Below are positions 42,196 to 52,900 of a DNA stretch of 64,000 nt, in pieces (position 1 is the first letter of the stretch; each line of letters begins with the position of its first letter). Origin of the DNA: Diplodia intermedia. Its lineage: Eukaryota > Ascomycota > Dothideomycetes > Botryosphaeriales > Botryosphaeriaceae. Both the position numbers and the translations under genes were made by a program. Location of the stretch: assembly GCA_021495925.1 (NCBI GenBank), contig JAKEKT010000032.1, forward strand, positions 297,571 to 361,570, written 5' to 3'. Under the pieces are notes generated by a model that saw only the letters and a list, made by a program, of their open reading frames with translations, was not told the origin of the DNA and did not search any database.

Positions 42196-44651
42196 CTACA
42201 TTGAGAGGGATTGACACACGACATCATCACCACCTGTGTTCGGACGCTTCTCTATCCACACTGTTAGAACATCAAGTCTGCGCTGGGATCCGTCTTGTGG
42301 AGCGTAGTGGATGAAATCTTCCAAACTCTTGTCTGACCAGTTGTCCGGCATTTCAAGACCTGCGATGAGAGCTTCCGTCAGACCTGGGACAGAAAGTGAT
42401 GATCCTTGCTTGACAAATTGTCGTGCTCTTCTCAGGACCTTTAGTGCTGATGTGCAGGCGGGAAATTCTTCCTCCCTCGATGGAATTAGTTCGTCATTAT
42501 CACACCGAAAAGTGAAGCGGACTTGAACCGGCGGCGTATCTTGACCTACAGAGCTTTATTAGTTTTGACAGTATATTCTTTTTCGGTGCGGGAGTAGAGT
42601 ATGGACCTTCAGCCTCTTCAAACGTCATCGTTTCTGCCTCTTCCGAATCTTGTACAGGCAGAGAGCGCGTCCTCTGCAGAAGGAGAGAGGCAGTATCGGG
42701 GGCTTGCCTACTGCAGCTCTCTGACTGTGCCATGCCGGGCTCCATGTCGAGAACCTTGTTAGAAGTTTCTTGCCAGAATATTTCCTGCTGCTTCAAGGCG
42801 TCACATTGGTTTTGAGACCTGACCGAGAGGCTCGACGCGTTTAGCCGATCCAGCACGTTTGCCGATAAGTCAGTCATGAGACTTTCGAATCGACGTCGGA
42901 GCTCAATCAGATTAATCGAAGCATCCTTCAGAAACTCATCCCGGCGAGGTAGGATCGAGGAGTGCAAGTACTCCTCAACATCCGCGATGGCTTGGGCATC
43001 GCTCTCACTCACGTCAACTGAATCTTGGCTGAAGCCGGGTGGACCGCTATATTCGATGTCGGAGTTTTCCTCGCGGTCTTGGTGTTGGGATGGTGACGAG
43101 TGTCCCGAGGCGTGACTACATCTAAAGTGCTTGGTTCGGCACCGAATGCAGGCTACACATCCCGGGTCTTTGAAGCGGCGACATTCAGCGCCCTCCGTCG
43201 TGCAGCGTACGCAAGGAGGCTCGTACGGAAGGGACTCTTGTATGGTCTGGTCGAATTTTGGTCTTTGAGGCGTAGGTAGTGAAATTCGTGAAGAAGGCTG
43301 ACGATCCGCCGTCAGACGACGGAAAATGGGTATCAAGGCATTTTTGTTATGCTGGTACTTCTCGAAGACACCTTGGTAGATGACTTCCTGGCTGCTGATT
43401 CGCCATGGGTGCTGGGTTGGCGGAAGCTTGTTGCCTTGGAGGTCTCGGTTTACAGTGCGGTGCGCGAGACGAGGAATATGACTATCAGCGCCAGCAGCCA
43501 CGCTATAGCGACTTCCCTTCTGTGTTCCCACAATGAAACGCCCATCGGATGTTCTCTGCCGAAGCATTGCCGCGTCTTCGGTCTCATTCTGGTCGTCTTC
43601 GCCCACGACTGTAGGTGTTGCGGCGACTGGGGGGTTTGTGACGACAGAGCTCGCGTCAGGGTTCGAAGGCAAGTGCTCCAAGACTTCCAGCGCACTCGCG
43701 ATGCGCGCTCGAATGTGTTCCAAGGAAGATAGTTCAGACGGCTTATAGGCGGAAAGGAAATCCGTGTCCTCGGGCTTCTGGGCATTGCGACGCGGATCAT
43801 ACCTAAGTTTCTCTCCCTTCAAGTTGTAGTGAGATCTGCGAAGGATAAGACTCCCGCGACCGTCCTTCTGAGCCCACACCGCACTATCCGAACTTTTGTC
43901 AGTGCCAACCACGACACGAAAGCGTTTTCCTCGAACGTGGCCGGTTAATCTGTCCTCATCTCTCTGTGACAGCGGCTCCGTAGCCAGCCGAGGAGATTTG
44001 GTTGGCCGGGAGTTGTTGCCCTTCCATCTTGCGTCCCTCTTTTGACCAATGCCCAATGGCGAACTTGGGATTGTGGCCACGGCGATGGTGGAGGAACTCC
44101 GGCCGGTCGTGAATTTGGCTCCTTCAGGCAATTCTCTGAGGTGGATAGGCATGGCGCTGCTGCTTGGAAGTGACGAGTCCATGTCTTGTACCCTGGGCGC
44201 AGGCCCCGATTGCGAGGAACGGGAAGGTTCTGCTCCGTTAAAGGTCTTCGTCAGCCTTGCTTGCTGTACAAACAGAATGGTCTTACGTACCGACAATCTC
44301 CTCGGCAAAGCAAACAAAATAGGTTCGAGAGTCTAGCTCTGATGGCGACGTTTGGCTTGCTCGTGCTCGTGCTCGTGCAAGAGACGTCCACACCCTTGGA
44401 GCGATGTCACTTGCTCCACTGCAAGGATTGTCGTTTCGATGGTGGAGATGAAGCTCCAAACGGGGGTCGGCCACCCCATAGTAGTCAAGGAGGAAACTGA
44501 TCAGAAACTTCAATGATATAAGCATCGTACCGTAGAAGTGTCTCATACTTTAGGTCTGTACCGTAAAATCCGACACTTCACCTGCTAGCATTTCCATGGA
44601 ATCGTGAATGTTTCCGTCGCCCGTGTGGCGCGCAAATCTCACGTAAGCCAT
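42196..44651 (-). CDS. larger tandem paralog with Cys cluster, unknown family (4 exons, 759 aa)
   Basis: Exons 44651-44562, 44507-44291, 44229-42607 and 42545-42196 give 2280 nt in frame. Intron phases are 0, 1 and 1. The N-terminal domain (about 1-102) starts MAYVRFARHTGDG and contains 'LELHLHHRNDNPCSG' and 'TYFVCFAEE'. The central module ('FRVVVGTDKSSDSAVWAQKD', residues about 206-250) is followed by a second, weaker copy ('FIVGTQKGSRYSVAAGAD', about 334-375). A cysteine cluster follows: Cys 442, 445, 452, 460, 463, 466 and 473 ('CVRCTTEGAEC', 'GCVACIRCRTKHFRCSH'), related to but not matching the Zn2Cys6 consensus. Then come helical, acidic segments ('NLIELRRRFESLMTDL') and a C-terminal domain starting 'VQVRFTFRCDNDEL'. 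The same domains recur in the gene at 46219-47846. A nuclear or DNA-binding role is possible from the cluster; otherwise unknown. Confidence 0.8.
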
Positions 44652-46218
44652 GGTTGAGAGAGGTGTCTAAACACGATCATACAAGGAAGTCACGCTTGAA
44701 GCGATTCTTGTTGGATTCGCGTTGGTCCGGATAGAACGAAGAGGTGAATTCGAAAGTGATGAGCGGCCCGACGATAATTCAGGACCGATGAGCTCTTAAA
44801 TCCCAAGGATGCCAGTAGCTGCGTTCATACAGGCGATCCATTGTTTCCTCTCCCGTTGATACAGTCGATGCCTCGTGCGATGGTTCTTGTTGCTTTTGCT
44901 TCGGAGAAATCGAGCCAACCTTATCGTCCAATCAGACCGACGCGGCACATGAAAGTCGGTGTGCCGGAATGCAGTCCTACAGCCAGCTACGTTAGATCGA
45001 AATGAAAAGTATAAGTGATCGGTCGCATGGTCCTGCTAATGCTTGCGTGTACTATGTTTTAATCTCGGGTCGGTAAGGCGACCGGAGATGGGGTTAGTGT
45101 TTTTTAGCCGGATACGCAAGCGGTCCCTCCGTCAAAGCAATCCAGTCTCGGTATCCACCTTGTAAATTGCTTCTTGGTCCGGAGACAGTAGTAAGAGGGA
45201 CGGAGAACAAGGGCTACGGCGGGGCGACCGAGAGGTGCGGGAGGATTCATGTGGGTTCAACGGTCGGAGCAATGGCTTCTTGCAGCGGACATGGGTAATG
45301 CATCAGTGTGCGTAGCATCCTTGCTAAGTTCCCACCTTCGTCGCTTCTATGCAGTATGACGATGTCGCCGCGCTTCAACGCCCACTTCCGCCTGCAAGGG
45401 GACGCAATAAATACGCGGCTAGACGGGATCAATGTTGCCACGCATGTACCGCACGGCCATGACCCGTACGGAGCGGCTGGCGTCTTGCATGATCTGTAAC
45501 TTGGAATGGGAATCAAATGATTGTGACTCATGATCGCAGGCTGCACTACATGGGTTCGACATTTGACGGCGATGATCACAGCAGCGGTGTCAAGCCCCGA
45601 CTCGCGGGCTCAGTGATCTCAGGAAGAGACTGGTCTTCCTCTAAGAAAGATTGTGACCAGGTAGTGTTGGAAAAGGCTAGGGGTTTTTTTTTTTTTTTAT
45701 ACAGTAAAATCGAGAAGTTTGTGACGGGACTAGGGAGGAGCACGATAACAAGGACAGGGACAAGGGATCACGACCGCATTCATTGCCGGATCAGCACTAA
45801 CAGCGGGCGTGGCTGTAGAAGCTGTAGCAAGCTTGATCCTAAAAAGTTTACGGAAAGAACGAGTCCAGGTCATCATCTTATCTTCATGAGGCCAGAAGGA
45901 TAGAAGAACAGTAAGATTAGAGAGCGATAACGAGATAAGTAAGAATGAGCGTTTCAAGAAACGGCTAAGCAGCGCGATGAAGTAGTCCAAGCACTATAGG
46001 TCTCTTGTATTGTTCACAACGGATGGATTTGTGTATATATTGATATTGTACGTAAGAAGAGGTGTTGACGAAACTGGCGCTCAAGGAAATCTTTGTATGA
46101 AAAGATGAATAGCATCGCAAAAAAGTAAAAGAACAACGATGATGGTAACAGTCGGAGGTAAGGGAAAATACCAGCAGGATGTAAACCACAAGTACTTACA
46201 TTGTCCATCAGGACCAGG
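44652..46218. other. spacer between tandem paralogs
   Basis: Upstream region of the larger paralog and 3' flank of the smaller. Moderately AT-rich with a poly-T tract (about 45685-45698). Short open frames around 45.25-45.6 kb on both strands are not convincing. Confidence 0.4.
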
Positions 46219-47846
46219 TCACTTCGACACCAACTCTTTCCAGCCCGTCTTAACTTGAATCACGCCCTGAACTCCGGGTTGGAGATCATCTGGAAGATAG
46301 CTTTCTAGCGGTTGTCCTTTTTGATCCCAAATCGAAGAGCCTCCGATGCTGGCATACTCCAGGTCTGGGTTCTGGAGTAATCCAGTGCCGCCTCTCACGA
46401 TTTCTCTGGCCTTCTTCAACATCTGCATCACAGTTGTTGTTTTGGTGAACGTCACCGTTGCTGGAGAAATAAGCACTGATGAACCATGTCGGAAAGTAAA
46501 CTCTACGTCGACATTTGGCGAGAGTTCATCTGAGAAGTTTTTAGCCATATTACAGTAAAGGGTGTGGGAAAGATGATCCTACCTTTGTACTCTTTATCCG
46601 AGTCGTCGCTCTCCTCCGACTCCGAGCTCTCTTCCAATATCAAACCGTGCGCGAGTCCAGAGCGCCTCCCCCGCAGCGGAGACGCGCAACCACGACCCTC
46701 CTGACCGCCGCGGGCTACATCGGGCGACGCCGTGCTCCCTCGCTGAAACAACTTAGTGCGAAAAGCGGGCGAAGGGGTACCGACCGGCCAAAGATGAGTC
46801 GACTGCGCACGCGCGGACTTCACCCTCGGGGACGCAGCGGCCTCCAACTTGTCGAGCCGCTCAACAACCCAAGGCCTCACAACATCCCAAGACGGATCAG
46901 CCGTCGGGATTCCACGGATGGGAAGGAAGTCGGTGCTCTCAACCTTCTGGCCATGGCCACATACATCGCCGTAAACCGGGTCGCCGTCGATGTCGAAGGC
47001 AGACTTGCGGAGATACAGCCGGCCCAGCGTGTCTCTCGCGGCCCACACGGCACAGCCCGAGTCGTTGTCGACGCCGACGACGATGCGGCGGCCTGAGCTG
47101 GGGGAGTCGGTGGAGCCGATCAACTTGTCCTCGAGCCACTGCGGCAGCGGGATCTGGGCCAGCCGCGACGCCTTCGGCGGTCGCTCCGGTGTCATGCCTT
47201 GGTCCGGTATCTGCCGTTTGCGGTTGAAGATCTGTTTGGAGGGCGAGACGGTCGTTGTAGTTGTTCGGCTGCGGGCGGGCGACGTGGTGTTGCTTTCGCT
47301 GGGCGACGGCCGCACGGTAATGTTATCGTAGAGCGGTGGACTCGGGGTCTTGGGTTTGACTTGTCGCGGGGGCAGGTCGTTCGATCGTGCCAGTGTTGTA
47401 GGTGGCTTGTCTTCACCATCGTTAGTTCGGCCTGTATCGTCATTCCGGAGTACTCCACTTACCATTGCTCCTGGAGATAGCTCTCGAGCTGGGTTGGCCT
47501 TTGTTTGCAAAGCATATGAAGTAGAGTGGGGACACTGAGCCTTGTTCAGCTGCTTTGCGGACGCTCATGAGAGCATTCCAGACTGGCGGCGAGATTTCGC
47601 TGGTTCCATTGCAAGGGGCGTCGTTCTGGTAGTGGACATGGAGCTCATGTTCGACATCAGTGGTGGAGTAGTACGTATGAAGGAAGCTTTTCAAAGCCTG
47701 TACCTGAAAGACGTAAGCATTGTGGGGTTGCGGCGGGTTATCATGGTCCGCACGTCGAAGTCTGCTAGTTCAGCAGCCATGACTTTCTCGACAGGCTCAT
47801 GACGCTTTCCATCGCCCGTAAATCGCGTGAACTGCACACAGAACAT
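46219..47846 (-). CDS. smaller tandem paralog, unknown family (4 exons, 490 aa)
   Basis: Exons 47846-47754, 47703-47463, 47410-46583 and 46529-46219 total 1473 nt in frame, with intron phases 0, 1 and 1 as in the larger paralog. The N-terminal domain starts MFCVQFTRFTGDGKRHE and has 'HELHVHYQNDAPCNG' and 'LYFICFANKG', matching its neighbour segment by segment. One central module is present ('RIVVGVDNDSGCAVWAARD', about residues 219-262, followed by 'VESTDFLPIRG' where the neighbour has 'PEDTDFLSAYK'). The cysteine cluster and second module are absent, replaced by an Arg/Ser-rich stretch and an acidic serine run ('EESSESEESDDSDKEYK'). The C-terminal domain ('VEFTFRHGSSVLI', 'MLKKAREIVRGGTGLL', 'GVIQVKTGW') aligns with the neighbour's last exon and looks like a small alpha/beta fold. 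Function unknown. Confidence 0.8.
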
Positions 47847-49287
47847 TGTGAGGATGAACGGCTTTCTTCGGCAGCAGGATGATCGTGAGGTTGCTACGAC
47901 AGCTCACGGCTTTGGAACTGGCCTGGCCTTATATGATGAAGCAGCAAGTGAATGAAACCTCGGCTTGCCATCATACTCTAGCAATTGAAGCAGTATGTCG
48001 CAGAAGCCCAGACCACTACGGTGGCATCATGCATGCAACCACCAAGCTGATTTCTGGTACGGACAATATAGAATGCTTCCGTCCGTGTTGCTCCTTACGT
48101 ACGTGGACGGCGAGGTACCATTTGTGAGCGGCTCCACTCCGACCAGGGAGAAGCAATTGTGCGGTGAGAAAAATAGCCAATAGAGTACCGCGAACACCAT
48201 GAATGCGACCATTTGGGTCAAACCCGGTGCTATCAAAAGATACAACCTCGACTACAACGCGTTGTGTTTCCACACAATTGCTTTTTCTTTTGTGGGACCT
48301 ACAAAGCCCCGTATGATAAGCTGATCCGATACCCCCGACCTATCAGACAGACACGGCACAAAACCAGACGGCTGGGCAGAGCTAGTTCCCGCAGCTACAT
48401 GCTTGCGTGTTCTGGGGGATGCGTATTGCAGTCGGTTGCTAGCGCGAATAATGGCAGGGCCTCCGAACAGAGTATGACTGTGCCCATACAGGTGGTGTGA
48501 TAGGTCAAACATTGGCATCTGCCGCTTTCCGAGGTCGACAGGCCCCCGATACTGTAGGCCGAAGATCATATGCACGATTGCCATCGGCTCATGGATTACC
48601 CCTCCGTACTGCAAAGGCCGACGTCCACTCTGTCTTCGTAGACGGACGGCTACATCGGACCGCTCGTGCGTTACCCACTCGACTCCCGACTCCCCCAATT
48701 CTGTAGACTTTACCTCATTCAAAGTGAATGGGCGAGGGAAGCAACATGACAAGGGGGAGAGAGAGTGTGTGTGTAGCAAGAAACAAAGCGACAGAAAACA
48801 GGTCCGTGCGAAGCATCACCCGGCCGACCAGTCCGTACGCCAAGAAACCGCCCGGGGATGCATCGGATGACTCCACGGCCCATAGCTAAAGATGAAACAC
48901 ATATCCCTCTTTCTCATAATGGCCTCTCCTCTTCTTGTTACGTAGGCCAAACGACGGGGGTGTGTGGGCGATAAGGCGGCCGAGCAAATGCGCCGTACGA
49001 CCCCCTAACACTTGAGAGAGATTCATGTACATACATACATACCAACGCCCACACGAGACCCATTTCCCTTTTCGTTAACAGAAGCGGCACAGAGAACCAC
49101 CTAGCCCATAAGCCATTATGAAACGGTGAACCCAATCCCCCAACCCGCCGCGGAGCTTTCCAGCAGCCCATCACAGCAGCTCGCCACAACCTTTTTTCCC
49201 CCCCTTCTCCAATACACATACAAGATGCACCTGCTCGCCCAGCAGTGCGGGTATCTAAACACATCCATCCCCCCCTCCCTCCCCGAT
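47847..49287. other. intergenic, no gene supported
   Basis: Upstream of the smaller paralog and 3' flank of the RhoGEF gene. A 175-codon minus-strand frame (48779-48252) is open but shows no recognisable domain and an uneven composition, so I left it uncalled. Confidence 0.4.
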
Positions 49288-52162
49288 TCACCCACCACCC
49301 CGAACCGACTGCACCGCATCCATCCACTCCCTCCTCTCGCCCTCCGTCGACGCAGCCAGCAAGTGTACGGCCCCCTCCGCCTGGACGAAGAACGGATACA
49401 GTTCCGTGCCCCGGGGCAGCTCGTCCATGACGCCGGCTTTCGCCGGTTTCTTCAGCGAGCCCGAAATCGAGCATTCGATGTCGCGGACGGGGAGAGGCTA
49501 GAATCAGTCAGTCAGCAAAGGCAAGAAAATCCGACCACAGCGGAAAAAAAAAAAAAGAAGAGGGGAGAGAGAGAGCGAGAGCAAGAGAGAGAAAGGGTTT
49601 AAAAAAAAAGAGGCGAGAAAAGAAAAAAACACACCTTCTCGACCCACCACCCCCCCGCCGCCCCCGCCGCCCCCGCCGCCGACGAACCGCCCCCCACCCC
49701 CTTCCCCATCCCCTTGCCCATCCCCTTCCCCATCCGATACCACTGCCCCCCTCCCCCATCACCCCCACCCCCACTCCCTCCCACACCCCTCTCCCACCTT
49801 CCAAACACCAGATAATTATCCAGCACCGCGCACCCGACGCCCCTCCACGGTCCCTTCCCGCCCACCCGACACGCCACCGGCCCGAGCCGGACCAGCCGCC
49901 TGCCATCGTCCAGACACCCCAGCATTTCCGCGACGCCGCCGCCACCGCCGCCGCCGCCCGCGGACGCCGGCATGGCGCCGACGCGGCGGTGCAGCTCTTG
50001 CAGGTCGGCGGCGTGCCGTTCGGTGGCGAGGGCGGCGTGGCATTCTTTCTGCAGGTGCTCGAGGCGGGCGAGGGTGTCTGTGAGGAGGGGGTCGATGGGG
50101 GCGGCGGCGGCGGTCTTGGTGTTGTCGGCGAGGTCGGAGGAGGGGGAGTAGGGGGAGGGGGAGAGGGAGGGAGATGAGCTTTGGACGAGCCGCGTCGCCG
50201 TCTGGACGTAGGCGTCGAGGCGGCGGACGGGCTGGGCGAGGAGGTCGTCGAGGCTGTGCGTCTTGGCGAACGTCTCGACGAAGCGGGCGAAGGCGGCGTA
50301 GTCTTCGCCGCCGTTGTTGTTGTTGTTCCCCGTCGCCGTTCCCTCGCAGTGCGCGCGGATCGCCGACGCCGTGTGCGGGTGCTGTCGGAAGTACGCGAGG
50401 TACGCGGGTCCGGCGGCCTTCAGCCAGCGGCGGAGGAGCTTTGCGAGGAAGGACGGCGAGACGGGTTGCATGGACGCGGCGGCCTGTTTGAGGGGGTCGA
50501 GGATGCAGGTGGTGCTGGCGAGGCGGATTTTCTCGGTGTGGTGGAGGGCGATGAAGGAGGATTGCCAGGCGAGCGGCCAGCGGCGGGCGATGGGCTCTTC
50601 GATGAAGGTGCGGAGGATTGTGAGTTTGTTGAGGAAGACGGTTTCCGACGTGCTGAGGTGTTGGCGGAGGGATTGGAGGGCGGCGTGGTTGGAGTGGGTG
50701 TCGGTGGAGGGAGAGGTGGGGGAGTGGAGGCCCTCGACTAGGGTGTCGGCGTCGTTGTCGTCGTCGTCTTCGGGCTCGGAGGCGGAGTCGATGGTGTCGG
50801 GGAGGGAGATGCTGGAGCTTGTGGCGGGGTTGGAGTTGGCGGAGAAGATGGAGGGTGTTGCTGTTGTTGCGGACGAGACGCGTGATATGGGGGCGATGTT
50901 CTCTTGAGAAGCCGTGGGGATCGTAGCCAATGTTGACATGGAGGCCGAAGGCATCAAGACGTGGCGGCCGGAGGGCAGCGGCTTTCTCTGAACCCGGGGA
51001 AGATTGGTGCGGGGAGATTCCCAGGGGGCCGGTGAGACGGTCCCAGGCTGGAATTTCTGGACTATGGGCGTACGGGGACTACCAAGTGAGCTCCCATCCT
51101 CGCTGGCCTTTCTTTCCGTGGAAACCGGAGTCCCGGTAGAGATGGTTCCTACACTCCCTTTCCTTTCCGACAGCTCCGGACTCTCCGCTGGCACCGCGGG
51201 CTCTGTCGGCTTGGTCTCCGCCGGTGTGAAGCTTTTCTCGATATCTTTTTCTTTCATGTCCTCTTCCGAGTCTCGGCCATCCTCGTCGATCTCCGGCTTT
51301 TTATCTCCAATCTTCAAAGTCTCAACATCCGGATCCGGGTCAGCAACAGACTCGACAGGCTCCGAAACCGTCCGACTCTTCGCGGGCCGCTGCTGGGCGG
51401 CGGCCAAGGCGCGGCGATAGGCCCTCGAATTGACGACGGCATCGTCGAAATCAAACTCGGTCTGGTCAATGGTCGAGGCGGCCATGGACGGGACGCGGGA
51501 CATGACGCTCTCGCGCTGCGACGAGAAGACGGATTCGGCGACCCTGCTGCTGACGCGCGGGTGCGTGTCGCGCAGCGAGCGCGAGCGCTGGGCGACGCGC
51601 GAGATCATCTGGTTGTTGTCGCGCACCAGCTGCTTCAGCTCCTGCAGCGACTCGAGCTGCAGCATCTGCACGAGCAGGTTCAGGGCCAGCTGCTGGCCGC
51701 GCAGCTGCGACAGCAGGTCGCGCATCGTGTCCTCGCGCCAGATGAAGCGGCAGCGCACCTTCCAGGTCATGGCGTCGGCGTCGCGGGCGCCGGCGGCCAG
51801 GCGCTGTATCTCGTCCTCGAGGCATGCGTAGACGATGGTGCAGCCGGTCAGGGCGGTGTCGAAGGTGTCGCGCAGCTCGGGGCGGTGGGCAAAGTGGGCG
51901 TCGAGGGCGTGGGCGGTGCCATCGCGCAGCAGGAGGCCCTGGATCTGCGAGAGCGAGGCGCTGATGGACGAGGACTCGGCGCAGAGGGCGGTGATGGTGC
52001 GGTCGGCATTGAGGTACTTGTCGCGCAGGTCGCTGAGGGACTTGGCGGTGGTGAGGACGCAGGTGGTGATGTTGACCTGCGGTTCGTTAGCGCGGGCCGG
52101 GTCTGCGGGGAAGGAGATCAGCAGCCTACCACTGAGTAGGTGACGGTGATTGGGTCGACCAT
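49288..52162 (-). CDS. RhoGEF (DH-PH) with fungal N-terminal domain (3 exons, 894 aa)
   Basis: Exons 52162-52130 (MVDPITVTYSV), 52076-49635 and 49497-49288 total 2685 nt in frame. Residues 1 to about 150 ('VLTTAKSLSDLRDKYLN', 'ISASLSQIQGLLL', 'LTGCTIVYACLEDEIQRL') match the helical fungal N-terminal domain often found ahead of STAND or signalling modules. A disordered Ser/Pro/Glu-rich middle follows. A Dbl-homology-like domain lies near residues 475-650 ('LSTSETVFLNKLTILRTFI', 'ALHHTEKIRLASTTCI'), then a PH-like region interrupted by Gly-rich inserts ('YRMGKGMGKGMGKGVGGG') and finishing in exon 3 with the typical PH helix ('GERREWMDAVQSVRGG'). It probably activates a Rho-family GTPase in polarity or cell-wall signalling; which one cannot be told. 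The poly-A-rich last intron makes that junction the least certain. Confidence 0.78.
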
Positions 52163-52900
52163 TGTGAAAAGTCCGTCCGGTTGCCAAGCAGCTCGGAAGG
52201 AGAATGGCCCTTTTGAGCGTTGCAGAGGGTTGCGGGGCTCTATCTCGTTGAAACTTGACGATGTTTCGTGGGGGCTGCTTGAAACCCGCTCGACCAGCCC
52301 GATGGGGCGCGCTTGAGCATCTATAAATACTACCTTGCAACACCCCGCTCTTGCGCGCGAGCTGCCATTAGTCTTTTGTGCACTCTCGGAGCAGTCGAAG
52401 CAACTGTCCAGATGGGAATTTCTCAACATATACATTACCTTTCCGTCTGCACAATTGCTTCAACTCCACCGCACATGGGCGGATCATCTATCGCGCTAGT
52501 CCTCGCATGAGTGCTCGATCCGTCTCTTAGAAGCAGGTGACAAAATAATTGAATCTTTCCAGCTCCGTCGACGACGCTACCACTCTTATATGGGTAGTTG
52601 CATCCAATATCCGGACGTAGGTGCGAGTCTCAAATACGCGTAAATGCCTCCGCATATCCGGTTCAGCTACCTGTTAATACGTTGCAATCTTTCCGTGAAG
52701 GAGATACAGGTAAATCCGGCTATTCTGTTGCCTGCTGTGTCTTTGCTGCAGCTCTGGTCACAGCACTATCACCGTACACGGCTTCCTCACCAATCGCAGC
52801 TTTACATGCTGTGCGACCCAAGGGTCACGGCTGCCTAAGTGATGACCCCGCTCGGATCACCCGCCTTGCGGCTTCCTACCTTCAACATCAATCCCGCAAG
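52163..52900. other. divergent intergenic with MITE-like copy C
   Basis: Shared upstream region of the RhoGEF (minus) and the HET-domain gene (plus). Holds element copy C (52589-52656) and, at about 52451-52472, a short reverse-oriented match to the element core (TTGCTTCAACTCCACC). Confidence 0.5.
52589..52656 (+). mobile_element. MITE-like element, copy C
   Basis: TA-bounded, 68 bp. Begins TATGGGTAGTTGCATCCAAT, contains TCCGGACGTAGGTGCGAGT and ends TGCCTCCGCATA. These align with copies A, B and D at both ends and in the core. It sits about 245 bp upstream of the HET-domain start codon. Confidence 0.6.

Noticed and set aside
48252..48779. A 175-codon minus-strand frame
   Set aside because: No domain, no good start context, and uneven composition; could be chance in moderate-GC spacer.
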